From Annona cherimola (lineage: Eukaryota > Streptophyta > Magnoliopsida > Magnoliales > Annonaceae), in contig CM059975.1 of NCBI GenBank assembly GCA_030490835.1, positions 6,351,579 through 6,415,578 of the forward strand: a stretch of 64,000 nucleotides of DNA, read 5' to 3'. The notes beneath the pieces are model-generated. The model did no database searches. It worked only from the letters and a program-made list of their open reading frames with translations, and was not told the DNA's origin. Each line of letters opens with the position of its first letter. Positions within the stretch are counted from its first letter, which is position 1. The translations under genes and the position numbers were made by a program. Of this stretch, positions 11,821 to 23,385 are shown in pieces.

Positions 11821-12353
11821 TTTTTATAAATGGCACGTGAAGTCTGTTATTCAAAGAATCAAATGAATCCAATAGTAAATGATTAAATAATATTGAATAC
11901 AATAAATGCATAAATCTTATATCAATCATTAATATATTAAAAGTAAAGAAGATTCCATGTAACTGCATATATGTGATATGGTTCGGAGAAATAGAATCCT
12001 TTATCCAAATCTATGACTATGATGACCCAATCGTTCAATTGATAGGTGAAATTTTACTAATAAAGTGCGATCATTCACGCGCAGCAACTGAATTCCGTTT
12101 TCGCAGCTATGCATGCGTTTGGTGCCTCTTGAAAGTTGTTCGCTTCCTCGCGTCTCAAGCGGCTTTTGAAAGCAGATTACGTCGTTACGTTGAGAGGGAG
12201 GATTGGACACCATACAGCAGCTCTATCTACTCTCTTCTTTTTTTTAAAAATAAAAATAAAAATAAAAAAAATCATCTTGTGGATCATGGCATCTAATATT
12301 ATATGTACCATGATATTTAATATTATATATCAAACTCGTTCATCTTTGAGATA
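11821..12353. other. Spacer between two LINE fragments
   Basis: AT-rich sequence with a slightly GC-richer stretch at about 12065-12210. Short open frames occur on both strands, but none resembles a known protein and none continues the THO6-like gene. An A-rich stretch (aaaataaaaat) sits near 12247-12270. Confidence 0.5.
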
Positions 12354-12745
12354 ACAAACTCCTATTTTTTTTTTTTGATAAAAAGAGGAGATCCCGCTAT
12401 CCCTACATCCTCAAAGCATTAGAGGGGGTAGGGATAGAAGAATCATCGCAATTTATTGCCAAAAAATTGTCTGTACAAATGTGCCCAACAATAGCACTGG
12501 GAGGATCTCCATACCAACTCAGTTGACCTTCGCCAGAACTCGAACACAATTCGGCTAAGGAGTGAGCAATAAAATTACCTTGCCGAAGAACATGTTGAAT
12601 GGAGAAGGAAACATTAATAGAGAGGATGAATCTAATCTCTTCAACAATAAAACCCACATCAGAGAGGATAGGAACCGAGTTAAGAATGAAGTCATACAAA
12701 ATGAGGGAATCAGTTTCAACTTGTACCTGAGTACAAACTCCTATT
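12354..12745 (-). mobile_element. 5'-truncated L1 insertion with perfect 13-bp target duplication
   Basis: The insertion 12367-12732 lies between two copies of 'acaaactcctatt' (12354-12366 and 12733-12745). Read on the minus strand it encodes the end of a LINE RNase H domain (SFSIQHVLRQGNFIAHSLAE, CTDNFLAIN) and then ends 'tttttatcaaaaa...', the same 3' terminus as the larger L1 to the left. The protein is clearly related to 11173-11760 but diverged, so it comes from a sister element and not from local duplication. The intact duplication indicates a fairly recent insertion. Confidence 0.88.
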
Positions 12746-12829
12746 ATTCTTAACTCCTATTTATTTGTTAAGAAAATTCAATTATTCTTATTTTATTAAA
12801 GGGAGACTACTTGCTCTCACAAAATCTCA

Positions 12830-12905
12830 GTTGAAATCTCACACATAAGGGATTCGAGCCACATGCCATGCATAACGCTATTGAGCTAAGCTTTGTTGGC
12901 CTATC
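12830..12905 (-). repeat. Possible tRNA-derived SINE head
   Basis: On the minus strand, 'gcttagctcaatagcg' resembles an RNA polymerase III A box and, about 30 bases on, 'tggctcgaatccc' resembles a B box (consensus GGTTCGANTCC). The spacing fits a tRNA-like head. I see no clear tail or target duplication, so the element boundaries are unknown. Confidence 0.4.
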
Positions 12906-13077
12906 TATTCTATATATATATTTTTTTCCTTTCTTGATTGATAGTATATAATGTGATATCTAGTATCACAACAAAGCAAATTTACAACTTTCACACAATG
13001 AAAGGACATTTGATAAATACCCCCATTTAGGGAGAAGCAATAAACCCCTACACAATAAGAAGAACGTAAAATCAATA

Positions 13078-13160
13078 CACCACGACGGGCGGGGATCAAA
13101 CACTCGATCAAACGAAAACATTGCGCATGCCATGACCACTGAGGCACATGCCTCGATGGT
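13078..13160 (-). repeat. Second possible SINE head
   Basis: On the minus strand, 'gcctcagtggtcatggc' resembles an A box and 'tgatcgagtgtttgatcccc' contains a B-box-like segment. It lies about 180 bp from the other tRNA-like segment in the same orientation. This assignment is weaker than the first. Confidence 0.3.
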
Positions 13161-14252
13161 ATCTACTTTATCTTAAAAATAGAGCAGTAAACTTAGGCAA
13201 TGCTCCGTTGATTTCACATCTGGCTTGTAAGCTACATCTTTATGTTTTAATCTTCCTTGGGAGTGCATCTACGTGTCTTCCCTCCCTTCCCTTAATGTAT
13301 TTTTTAAAAAGGGATAGAGCAAATTGACCTTAAAAATTAAAAAGATGGAGCAAACTATTAAAATCAATTGATATTGTTTATTAATTTTAAACCTCTTATT
13401 TTATTCTATTTTATTTTATTTACAAATTTGACATCGTATGTGAAAAATTAAAGGATATTGATGCTTTATGTGAATTGTCATACTCTAATTCCCCTGCTCA
13501 TATCCTAAAGTGGGCTAACTGAAAATTGCTAAAATATCTATTTTTAAATTTATGTAGTCACATATATCTTATATTATCAATAACATTAAAAGAATATATT
13601 TTTCTTTTAAACTCAGTGAGTGATTCTAATTGAAAATATACAAAATATTGCTATGAAAATAATAATAGTTCAAACATTGTCAGTTAGATGCGAATTGATG
13701 TTCAACTACAAAGATATCCAATACATTCGAGAATTTAAATCAGAGGAAATAATTAGTAAGTAGTGTATATTTTGATTAACATGGAAGGAAATTTTAATTT
13801 TGTATTGGTATATATTTTTATACTGTGACAACTTAATATTACAATTAAGCATCTACATTATACGGAGAGATTTTTCCTACAAAACCATTTCACAGTGAAA
13901 TGACTTATCATTAGATAATTTGTAGGTAGAATCAAAGAGTGTGAACTGCATGAGTTACATATAACATTAATTAAAAAAAAGAAAAGACTAAGGCGTATAA
14001 AGAGGACTTCCTCATTTAAGAAATAATTATAGAAATTATGGTAGCCAATATTTATTTATTTATTTTCGTACAAGAAATAAAAAATAATGGTTTGGAAAGC
14101 CAGCAGCAGCAAATGCGATTGGAATCTTTTCTGCCATACTTCTGCACCCCAGGACTACAAATGACACGGTGACTCGTGGGAGCAGACATTCAGACCAGCG
14201 ACCACCTCAAAACGGTGATTTGCCGCTGTGGTGGCTCAAGGAAATCCCAGTT

Positions 14253-14548
14253 TTAGGGTGTGTTTGGGAAGTTATAAAACTTTTAATGAAAAGTTTTATA
14301 TGTAAAACTTGTCAAATTAGTAAAAATGATGTGATGTTGTAGGGGTAATGATGAAGAGTAAAGAGAATAAATTTAAAATAAATAGGTTAGTTGTATTGGT
14401 AGTTGTGTAGAAATGATTGAAAAGTAGGGTTGTTGTATAGAAAAATGTGTAAAAAATAATTTAAAAAATAATAGTTATGAAAAGTGACAAGTTTTAGATT
14501 GAAAAGTTTTAACTTGACCACTTTTCTAAATTGCCAAACACACCCTTA
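14253..14548. mobile_element. Tourist-like MITE, copy B (intact, TTA duplication)
   Basis: The 290-bp element 14256-14545 starts GGGTGTGTTTGG and ends CCAAACACACCC, with TTA at 14253-14255 and 14546-14548. The interior shares 'gtaggggtaatgatgaagag' and 'agaaatgattgaaaagtagg' with the other copies. It is the best-preserved member in this window and defines the family ends. Confidence 0.85.
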
Positions 14549-15129
14549 ATACTCAGCCATATATAGCTGGGTGGAGTGGAGTGCTTCAGCCTCAAGGTAA
14601 CCGGCCTTCCTTATCCCGAGGCGTGTGAAACTGGTCCCCTCCGAAAATGTAACATGACAAATTTGGAACCTGATTCATTGAATGGTTGCATGAACTTTTT
14701 TTTTTTTGGGAATTAATATGTGGGCCCAAGTATGTAATTTTTATAATTATTTAATATATTTTAGAAATTTTGAAAATAAAAATAACTCGTTTTATAAAAA
14801 TCGGCTTTTTTGAAATTTTAAAATGACTGCATATGGAAACTCCATGTCTGGACACACATGAATTTGGAAAATAAAAGAGCCATGTTCATCCACTGTTCCT
14901 AAATGAATCTACTCGAGCTCATCTATTGTTGGCTGCCCCTTAGCGCACGCATGACAAATTTTGGAATGAGCCATAATTCCATCGCAGATTCGCAGCTCCC
15001 TGAGAACGACTCGTGATTGATGGGGCGGCCGCGCAACCTACGTAATTTGGGGGCATAACCCAATCCCATTTCACTGGAGAATGTTTCGATGCACAGAATG
15101 TTTCAATGTCAATTCATCTGGTTCAAAAT

Positions 15130-15436
15130 CTTATCTTTTTATATATTTTTTCAAAATTTTTTTATAAGATTGTTAATCAAGATATAATTAATTTATAAGC
15201 CAAATTTTACCATTTTTAGATATGTGTATATATATATTTATATTTTTTAAAAACAAGGGTACTTTAGCCATTTTTAACTTTTAAGTGATTAAAATACCCC
15301 TTTTTTTAAAAATAAAAAATATATTTATATATCTTCAAAAATTGTAAAACTTAATACATAAGTTAAATACACATAAGTTAACGATCTTATAAGAAATTCA
15401 AAAAATATTTTCAAAAAGAGTTTTTCACGCTGATGC
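15130..15436. mobile_element. Long-inverted-repeat MITE, copy 2
   Basis: The left arm contains 'ataagattgttaatc' and 'ccaaattttaccattttt'; the right arm, inverted, contains 'ataagatcgttaac', 'gtatttaactta' and 'aagttttacaatttttga'. The same core (GTATTTAAC..., AAGTTTTACCATT) occurs in copies 1, 3 and 4. The outer ends are AT-rich and hard to place exactly. Confidence 0.5.
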
Positions 15437-15467
15437 ATTAAAATGTATCACGGTTTTATTACCCCAT

Positions 15468-15742
15468 GCTAACTAGTAGTTTATTTAGTCTATTAAAAAA
15501 ATTGATTTAATTTTTTTTTACTTTTTCTCTACAAATGCGTTAATCTAGATGTTTTTTATTTGTAAATACATAATTATTTTAGTAATTTTTTCCATTAAAA
15601 ATGGCTAAAATATAATTATATTTAAAAATTTAAAAAATATATATCAAGAAATAGTAAAACTTGATTTATACGTCAAATTTATCTAGATTAACAACTTTAT
15701 AACATAGAAAATGAATTTTTCAGCATGGACTAAGTTAGCCAT
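15468..15742. mobile_element. Long-inverted-repeat MITE, copy 3
   Basis: The left arm starts 'gctaactagtag' and the right arm ends 'ggactaagttagcc'. The inverted right arm reads 'gttaatctagataaatttga' and then 'aagttttactatttcttga', matching the family core. It lies directly beside copy 2, so the two may have arisen from nested or tandem insertion. Confidence 0.5.
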
Positions 15743-15755
15743 TTTTATGCAGTTG

Positions 15756-15786
15756 CCCCCCCCCCCCCCCCCCCCACACACACACA
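15756..15786. repeat. C20 homopolymer followed by (CA)n
   Basis: About twenty consecutive C residues run directly into a short CA repeat. This is low-complexity sequence prone to length variation; its exact length could be an assembly uncertainty. Confidence 0.8.
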
Positions 15787-16737
15787 CTAAAAATTTTAAA
15801 ATATTATTTTATATATAAGGTATTATGCTTTTCTTGGGTTGCCCTCGGTGGTAAAAATTTATTGTCCCCATTAGTTAAAATTTATGTCTATCATCATCAA
15901 ATTTATATGCAAGGTTGTTTCGCCCTTTTTTCTTGATTGGAGTGGATTATCTTTGAAGTTTAAAAATTTTGCTGCTAATTAAATATAATGTCATTGATAA
16001 TCAAAATAAATAAAAATTACGTGTTTTTAATTTCTAAAATTAATTATTAGAATTAAAGATTGTTTTATTAGTAGCATTTTGATGATGAATTTTCATCATC
16101 TTTTCTTCTATGTATCTTACTTTTCACAATTACAGCCTTCACGATTTCACTTGCATTTTTTATTTTAGAAATTTGTTTGACACTCAACCACTAAATTGGA
16201 ATCTCTTTTTTCTTTTTCTATTTTTGTATAGTAATATCTTTATTATGAAGGTATGTTGTATTTTTTCTTATTTAAATTTAAATGATTTATTGCTGTATTT
16301 TTAAATTTAAATGTTTTAAGATGATAGATTGATAGGCTTCCTTGTTTAAATCTTATTTAGAAATTCGATATTAGATTTATTAATTATTTATCAAAGAGAC
16401 TAAGCTTCATCTAAATTAAATGTGCATAGATTTCATTTTAAAAATAGATTTATTTACATGTAAATTTAAAAATACTCATATACATTCATGTATGTGTTAA
16501 GTTAATTTATAGAATTATTTATCTTTATAGTAATGATATTTTAGATAGTTTAGATATGAAAATACTATTTTAAAATTAATATTTAACATTAAATTATTTT
16601 ATTACGTTGATTTTAAATATTTACAGATGACGCTTATATTCACTAACATTAAACGAATGAAAGATTTTTAAAATAATATAAATAATACTAAATATAATGA
16701 ATTGTGTAAAATTTCCATTAATCAGGAAAATATTAAT

Positions 16738-16985
16738 GGTATGTTTGAGGAGTAGTAAAACTTTTAATGAAAATCTCTAAGCGTAAAAGTTTTTGAGCGG
16801 GTAAAAAATGATATGATAAAGGTAATGATGATGAGTGGAATAAAGTTAAAACAGATAGATTAATTATATGAGTAGTTATGTAAGAATAATTAAAAAATAT
16901 GTTAGTTGTATATGAAAATATAAAAAATAATTTTAAAGATCGAAAAGTTTTAGTTGGGAAATATTTTTTTTTTGTCAAACACCCC
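16738..16985. mobile_element. Tourist-like MITE, copy C
   Basis: It begins 'ggtatgtttgagg', ends 'gtcaaacacccc', and has interior blocks 'atgatatgataaaggtaatg' and 'aaagttaaaacagatag' in the family order. No clean TTA duplication survives. Confidence 0.6.
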
Positions 16986-18060
16986 TAAAAATGAAGTGAA
17001 TATTCATACATGCATTCCCGTTCAATAAATATATTGACGTTTTGAGCCTTTTGACCCCACGTCGTCCCCAGAGAATCTGTGAGTCCCATCCACTATTTGA
17101 CCGTCCGATGTGGTTTGCACTTTGCACCTGCAGTTTCTTGACATTCAGAGGCTCGTGCGGTGCGGTCCTCCGACGCATAAGCATGCGCGAGTAGAAATGT
17201 AAAGGATAATGGAGTTTCGCCGGTCCGCTGACTCTGCTGCCTATCCATGCTCGATTTCCGCGCTGCAAGTCCTCGCACTCCACGCAAGCAACCGGGTGGG
17301 AGAATTCAATGGTTTTCTATTTGTGTGGGCGTTGTCGATTGATTTTGTCCATTTTCGTAATTAAATTAGATTTAATTATTTTAATGTACTTAAAATTATT
17401 CGTCTAACTCCAGAACTACAGTTTATAAAAAATTAAATACATGTGCTCATCTACTAAGGTAAAAAATCTCCTAAAAAAAAGGGGGGCATAAAATCTATGC
17501 TGGTAGTAACACCAGGGGTATGTTTGCCACCCAGAGTTTTCCCTCCCATTTGGAATGTGAGTTTTAAACATTCCCGCATAGAGTAGATATTTTAATAATC
17601 TTTTTTTGGCCTGAGGTTTTTATAAGTTCTCTTGATGTCAAGGGTATTTATCAAAAAATTCTTTTCTTGATGTGAGAGTTGTGAATAAGCTTAATTATAA
17701 TATTAGTTATTATGATGTATAATATCAATAAAAAATATTTGATTCATATATTAATTTTAACTTTGTTAATCAAGATCCAACTCATTTAGAACAACTTGTT
17801 CTGGAAAACCAATGCGGTGTGGTCAGTGTGATAATTGGAATTTGGTAACATATTTTGTGGACATTTTATAACAATTTGGTGGTTAATTAATTGATATTAA
17901 TATGAAATTTGGTTTAAAATGTGGTTTTGCAACTTTTGTGTATTAAATATTAATTTCAAGCAATGTAAACAATTTTTATAATCTTTTGGCTTGAAATTAT
18001 TTTATCTGTTGCCATGAAATTAAATGATTTTTAAAACCCACTAATGATTTTTTTGATGAA

Positions 18061-19480
18061 TTAATGATTTAAATATTTTTATGCAGGGAATCCATTTATC
18101 AGCCGTCCAAACATCAAGATCACGCTGTCCAGAAAATTCAGCAAACAGCCGTCCATCACGCTGCCAATTAAATTGCATAGCTACCATTTTTTTTCTCTCA
18201 CAAACCATTCACGTGAGAATGCATCAAACATTAAATGCATGGACCCCACACATTTATGTCCCCATTCACGTGAAATGCAGCAACATTTCAGTAGCACATT
18301 TAAGTCATGGACCCCACACATTTATGTCCTCATTCACGTGAAATGCAGCAACATTTCAGTAGCACATTTAAGCCATGGACCCCACCAAGCATCAATAACA
18401 ACCAGCATGCTCATTCGCATGAAGTGCGTTAAATTAATGGGGCCCACTTGTGTGCAGTTTTCGGCTATAAAAGGGAGTTCGTTTGCAGCAGAAAAAGGAG
18501 AGCAGAGATTTGGCACGCACAGCATTCGGCAGACGAAAAAAAAATTCCGAGAAAGAAAGAGAGCAAAAGCAAGGTGGAGAGCACGGGCAAAAAGGCAGAC
18601 CGGCGAGTTGCGTGGAGTAGCCGACAAACCATCGGGGCTTCATACTAATAAGCTTTTCTATCTTTTCCCTTTTTAATTTTTGTTATCTTGTTTAAGATGG
18701 GTTGTAATTTTATTTTTATTTTGAACTTAAACATGCTTGGCTAAATCCTAAATCTAGGGTTTAGGATGTAGCACGCGTACAATGCAATGTGGTGTGGATT
18801 TTTAATTTATTTATGATGGATACTTTTGTTAATTTAATATATTGTGATTTTTATGTTTGCTTTGTACACGGGCCCGTACTTTTGTATGATTCCATATATT
18901 AGGCGATGAAACCGAAAGTTAAAAATCTAATATACGAAAATCAAGATATTAAACCTGGAAATCTAAGTCCATGAAAATAGGCATGATAACCTTGAGGAAT
19001 TACATGAACAAACCACAGAACTTAATGGATTATAATTAACTTAATCCCATGAGAATAGGTGGTTAAGAAAATTAGGGTACACCTTGTAGGTTTCGAGAGA
19101 AGGTGCAAGGATAAATTAGGGTTTGTTCTCCTTTAACAAACAATATCCAAATTAAATAATTATACCACTACCCGTTGCAAAATACGCATGTGAAATCCTA
19201 GACCCTAGGTATTTGCACTTTAGCTTTCTCTTCTCATTTTTAATTTGCACTTCTTCCCATTTTATTTATTTTCTTTCCCTTTTATTTACTGCATTTTCTC
19301 CCCACTTTTCTATTTTATTTGTTATATTCTCTCCATATCTGACATGAAAGCGTTTAAAAGTAAAATTTATAGTCCCAAATTCCCTGTGGAACGATAATTT
19401 ATATACTACAATCTACGACCCGTGCACTTGCGGTAAGATTGCGAACACAGTGTCTGTTTAATTAGCACCGGTCCCCATTT
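18061..19480 (+). repeat. LTR-like block with 68-bp tandem duplication and TATA box
   Basis: A 68-bp unit beginning 'catggaccccacacattta' is present at 18238-18305 and 18306-18373, with the start of a third at 18374. A TATA box (tataaaag, 18466-18473) follows about 100 bp later. The block ends with 'ccctgtggaacgata' (19382-19396) and 'gtgcacttgcggtaagattg' (19423-19442), wording seen near the end of Ty3/Gypsy LTRs in many plants. I did not find a paired LTR, primer-binding site or internal coding region, so a solo LTR or LTR fragment is the best reading. Confidence 0.4.
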
Positions 19481-20404
19481 AAACAAAAAATAAGTTTGCA
19501 GGGGCATAATGTGCACCATTTTATGAAATCTATTCCATTTATCGTAATTAATTAAGAAAACATTATTTCTAAGATGTGTTTGGTAAAATGTAAATCAAGT
19601 GGCGTTAAAAACTTTGAAAGCATGAAGGAGTGGTGCGGTCTTATTGGTACGATAGAGGTAACCATATAAAAGGTGCAAATGTGGTGCACTTGACTGGGTT
19701 CACCGTTTGCATAAATGCTGAAGTTAAACGGTTCGGAATGAAACTTGCCAAGAGAAGAAGCGGGAATTTGCCGACGAGTCGAGGAAACGTGTAACGCTAT
19801 TCACCAGCGCCGTTCATTTCCTTAAAATTCCAGCGCCAAAATCTTACAAATTCATTTCCTCCAGCTGTCCCCATTGCCTTCTTTTCAATTCGAAGCTCCG
19901 CTTCTCCCTCTCATCCCATCCCCTAATCTTCGGAATTAGCATCCGCTCTCCCCTCCGCCATTTTTTCCTTCGCAGCTCTCACCACGCTGCCTCAAGCGAC
20001 TCTACGCACGCCGTCTGCACTTCTCCGCCGGCAAAATATCCCAAGGTCACTTTCCAATCCCCACATCCGCAAACAGCTGACATCCAGGCCCCACCTTTTT
20101 TTTTTTTGGTCAACCCACCCCCGTCTTCGTGATTCGAAAGTGCGGACCACAGGTTGCTGTTTTTTGACATATTCATAGTTCATCTGCTTTAAAATCGATT
20201 TTGAATAAAATACCTCCGACTTGTATTTGGATTTTAGATTTCTTCGTCGTAGCTGGAATTTCTACCTCTCCGTTTCTTCGTTGCCTTGTTAATATTTAAC
20301 AATTGGAGAGTAGCGTATCGGTTTATACGGATCTGAAGTGATCTATTTTGTCAGGATCGAAAAATGCCGATTCCCTGTTTTTGAATACTAGGGAAGTTGC
20401 CGAA

Positions 20405-20445
<41 letters not shown>

Positions 20446-21310
20446 AACGCTTGTTTATAGGGAGTTCCTCTGCTAATCTTGCACAGAATAGGAAGGGGTC
20501 GACTTTCAGGTCTGATTTCTTTTTCTCCGTCATCCTTGAAGCTTTTTTTGTTTCTGTTTTGGAATTTCTTACTGGTGTTGGATCGAAGCGAAAAGAAGCT
20601 TTGCTTTCTTTGCGCCTCTGTTTCCGACTTTTCCTTTGTTATTGCTCGTGTCTAAATCGTTTGAAACTAGATAGGTTTCAAGCTTTGTTGCTATTCCCAG
20701 AAGACCCTGTTGTCTCTTCTCTGAGTTGCACGATCGAATCTCCCACCGGAGAGGTGCGATTAGCAGATTCTATCATGCTCAGTCGCGGGAGGATAGATGC
20801 TAGATGACAGAAGCTAAAGCGATATGGGCGGCGGCCCATACGTTATTCACCATTAATGCGGCGCTTTTGGTCAATCGTGATTCCCGTGGTCATGGTTGGC
20901 GGGGCTATGGCTGATCTCGCTGAAATCGTAGTAAATTCTAAATACGATTGCTCTCGTCTGGCCAATCTTGTAAACTTTCCTTCCAATGATGGATAGGCCT
21001 GGTTAACAGATGGGTCTGATCTTCGGGTCTGGCCCATTATGTAAGCTTTCCTTTCAGATAGTGAGCCGGCCAGATAAATGGAGATGCTCTCGGCTGCATC
21101 CCTCAGGGCGGGCTGTCCAGATTCAGATGGATATACCGTGAAGGAATCCCACCAACCAAAACCCCTCGTGTTTGATCATTGGGTCAACGTGCACCTCACG
21201 CGTGATTTCTTTCTTTCTTTTCCTTTCTTCTTCTTCTTCTTTCTTTTTTTTTTTTTTTTTTGGGTATCATGACGTGATATTTTTTTTTAAATTGTTTTTT
21301 TAATTGTTGT
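19481..21310 (+). other. Region upstream of the first CAT gene
   Basis: At 19790-20100 the sequence is C- and T-rich in the style of a 5' leader. A (GA)n tract lies at 20407-20443. Between 20800 and 21000 small frames begin at 20804 and 20858 (about 36 and 46 codons), with no recognisable product. This could be a spliced leader of the downstream gene or the remains of another gene; no splice junction decides it. Confidence 0.35.
20407..20443. repeat. (GA)n microsatellite
   Basis: An uninterrupted GA tract of about 37 bases lies about 1 kb upstream of the first transporter gene. GA-rich tracts are common in plant leaders and promoters; no specific role is shown here. Confidence 0.9.
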
Positions 21311-21318
21311 TATAAAGG
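21311..21318 (+). promoter_or_regulatory. Candidate TATA box of the first CAT gene
   Basis: The octamer 'tataaagg' is 109 bases before the ATG at 21428. Transcription starting about 30 bases downstream would give a leader of roughly 80 bases. It follows T-rich DNA and is the best-placed TATA-like site, but was recognised by motif and position only. Confidence 0.3.
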
Positions 21319-21427
21319 GGACAGCGGAGCAAAGAAACCCGCCTCAGTGTTTTTTTTTTTTCTCACTTCTCTTCCTTGCTTTGCTTTCTAATAGTTTAAT
21401 AAAAAGTGTCAGAAAACAGAAGTCGAG

Positions 21428-23385
21428 ATGGGAACCGGCAGCGAAGGCGACGGCAAGGCCGTGAGGAGGAGGTCGTGCATGTGCAGCAAAGATGATTTTC
21501 TTCCGGAGGAGTCGTTCAAGAACTGGGGCAATTACTTGCGGGCCTTGTCGGAGACGGGGCCGCGGCTGAAGGACCGCATCCTCGCCCGGTCCCTCGACGA
21601 CACGGAGCTGAACGAGGTCCGCGCGAGGAGCCAGCACGATATGAAGCGCAACCTCTCATGGTGGGACCTCATCTGGTTCGGCATCGGCGCGGTCATCGGG
21701 GCCGGCATCTTCGTACTCACAGGCCTTGAGGCCAAGAACGTCGCAGGGCCAGCCGTTGTGCTTTCCTACGTGGTGTCCGGCATATCCGCCATGCTTTCGG
21801 TCTTCTGCTACACTGAATTCGCCGTCGAAATTCCAGTTGCTGGTACATAGGAATTCCTATTAATTCTGTCCCGTCCCCATCCCCCCACCCCAACGTTAGC
21901 ATTCTTTGGACTACTAGTTTCTGCATGTTTGAGGAGCAATATGGAAAATTTTGTACAGGTGGGTCCTTTGCCTATCTGCGAGTGGAGCTCGGCGATTTCA
22001 TGGCCTTCATTGCAGCCGGAAACATCCTCCTCGAGTATATGATCGGCGGTGCGGCAGTGGCCAGGGCCTGGACCTCCTATTTCGCCACTCTCCTCAACCA
22101 CAACCCAGACGACTTCCGTATACACGCAAGCAGCCTCGCCGAAGGATACAATCAGCTGGATCCCATCGCGGTTGTCGTGATTGCGGTCGTCTGCGTCCTT
22201 GCCGTCTTCAGCACCAAGGGCACCTCCCGATTCAACTACATCGCCTCCATCGTCCACATGGCCGTCGTCCTCTTCATCATCATCGCCGGCCTTTCCAAAG
22301 CAGACGCCAAGAACTACACGAATTTCACCCCCTACGGCACTCGCGGCATTTTCAAGGCCTCCGCCGTGCTCTTCTTCGCTTACGTCGGCTTCGACGCTGT
22401 CTCGACCATGGCGGAGGAGACGAAGAACCCCGCTCGCGACATCCCCATCGGGCTGGTGGGAGCCATGTCTATCACCACCCTCATCTACTGCCTCCTCGCC
22501 GTCACCCTCTGCCTCATGCAGGGCTACAACGACATCGACAAAGACGCCCCTTTCTCCAAAGCATTCCAGGCCGTGGGCATGGACTGGGCTAAGTATATCG
22601 TCGCCATCGGAGCACTCAAGGGCATGACGACTGTGCTTCTGGTCAGCGCCGTGGGGCAGGCGCGGTACCTCACACACATCGCCCGCACCCACATGGCCCC
22701 GCCCTTCCTAGCCTACGTCCACGGCAAGACCGGCACACCCATCTACGCCACCATCTTCATGCTTGTCGCCACCGGCGCCATCGCCTTCTTCACCAAGCTC
22801 GACATCCTCTCCAACCTTCTTTCGATCTCCACCCTCTTCATCTTCATGCTCGTCGCCACCGCGCTCCTTGTTCGACGCTACTACGTCAGCGGGGTCACCT
22901 CCGACAGCAACCGGAACAAACTGATCGCCTTCCTGCTGCTCATCATCGGCTCTTCCATTGCCACAGCCACCTACTGGGGCCTGAGCGAGAAGGGATGGAT
23001 CGGATACGTGGTCACCGTCCCCATCTGGTTTGGCGCCACGCTGTGTCTCAAGCTATTCGTGCCGCACGCTCGCGACCCCAGGCTGTGGGGAGTGCCCATG
23101 GTCCCGTGGCTGCCGTCGGTGTCGATTGCGATCAACATCTTCCTCCTGGGGTCCATCGACAGTATGTCGTTTGCCAGGTTCGGTGTGTGGAGCGGACTCC
23201 TGCTGCTTTACTATTTCTTCATGGGGCTCCACGCCTCGTACGACACAGCGAAGTCGTCGGAGCAGATGCGGGAAACTGCGCCGTGGAAGAAGTTGGAGGA
23301 AGGTTCCGCGGCGACGCCTGCAGCGGCGGAATCCGATGCTACGAACGGAAGCAGCAAATCTTACGCCGCTGCTGCTGAAAACTAA
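21428..23385 (+). CDS. Cationic amino acid transporter, CAT1/5/8 type (first tandem copy)
   Basis: Exons 21428-21842 and 21959-23385 join within a GGT codon (G139) to give 613 residues, close to the usual 570-620 of plant CATs. These APC-superfamily permeases carry basic and other amino acids with protons across plasma or internal membranes, with about 14 membrane segments. Hallmarks seen are KDDFLPEESF at about 21-30, the glycine-rich first helix GIGAVIGAGIFVLTG (85-99), AYLRVELGDF after the junction, GFDAVSTMAEETKNP (282-296) and YDTAKSSE in the C-terminal tail. The N-terminal wording matches the Arabidopsis CAT1, CAT5 and CAT8 group, but I cannot choose among these. Third codon positions are strongly G/C-rich, unlike the flanks. 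The longer frame starting at 21925 reads into the intron and is not the real start of exon 2. Confidence 0.95.

Larger units (their letters stand above)
12746..18060. other. Gene-free AT-rich region
   Basis: No exon could be supported here. It holds two tRNA-like SINE-head candidates (12830-12905, 13078-13160), two MITEs of the GGGTGTGTTTGG family (14256-14545, 16738-16985), two long-inverted-repeat elements (15130-15436, 15468-15742) and a C20 tract followed by (CA)n at 15756-15786. Slightly GC-richer patches at 14095-14250, 14880-15060 and 17030-17290 were checked in all frames and match nothing known to me, including the missing THO6 exons. Confidence 0.65.

Noticed and set aside
12136..12354. 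Short frames between the LINE fragments as candidates for missing THO6 exons
   Set aside because: Translations on the plus strand show no WD40 pattern and no suitable splice sites.
21808..22692. 294-codon acidic minus-strand frame opposite the first CAT gene
   Set aside because: It is the antisense shadow of a GC3-rich coding exon; a similar shadow appears opposite the second copy. Composition (Asp/Glu/Gly-rich, no domain) fits an artefact.
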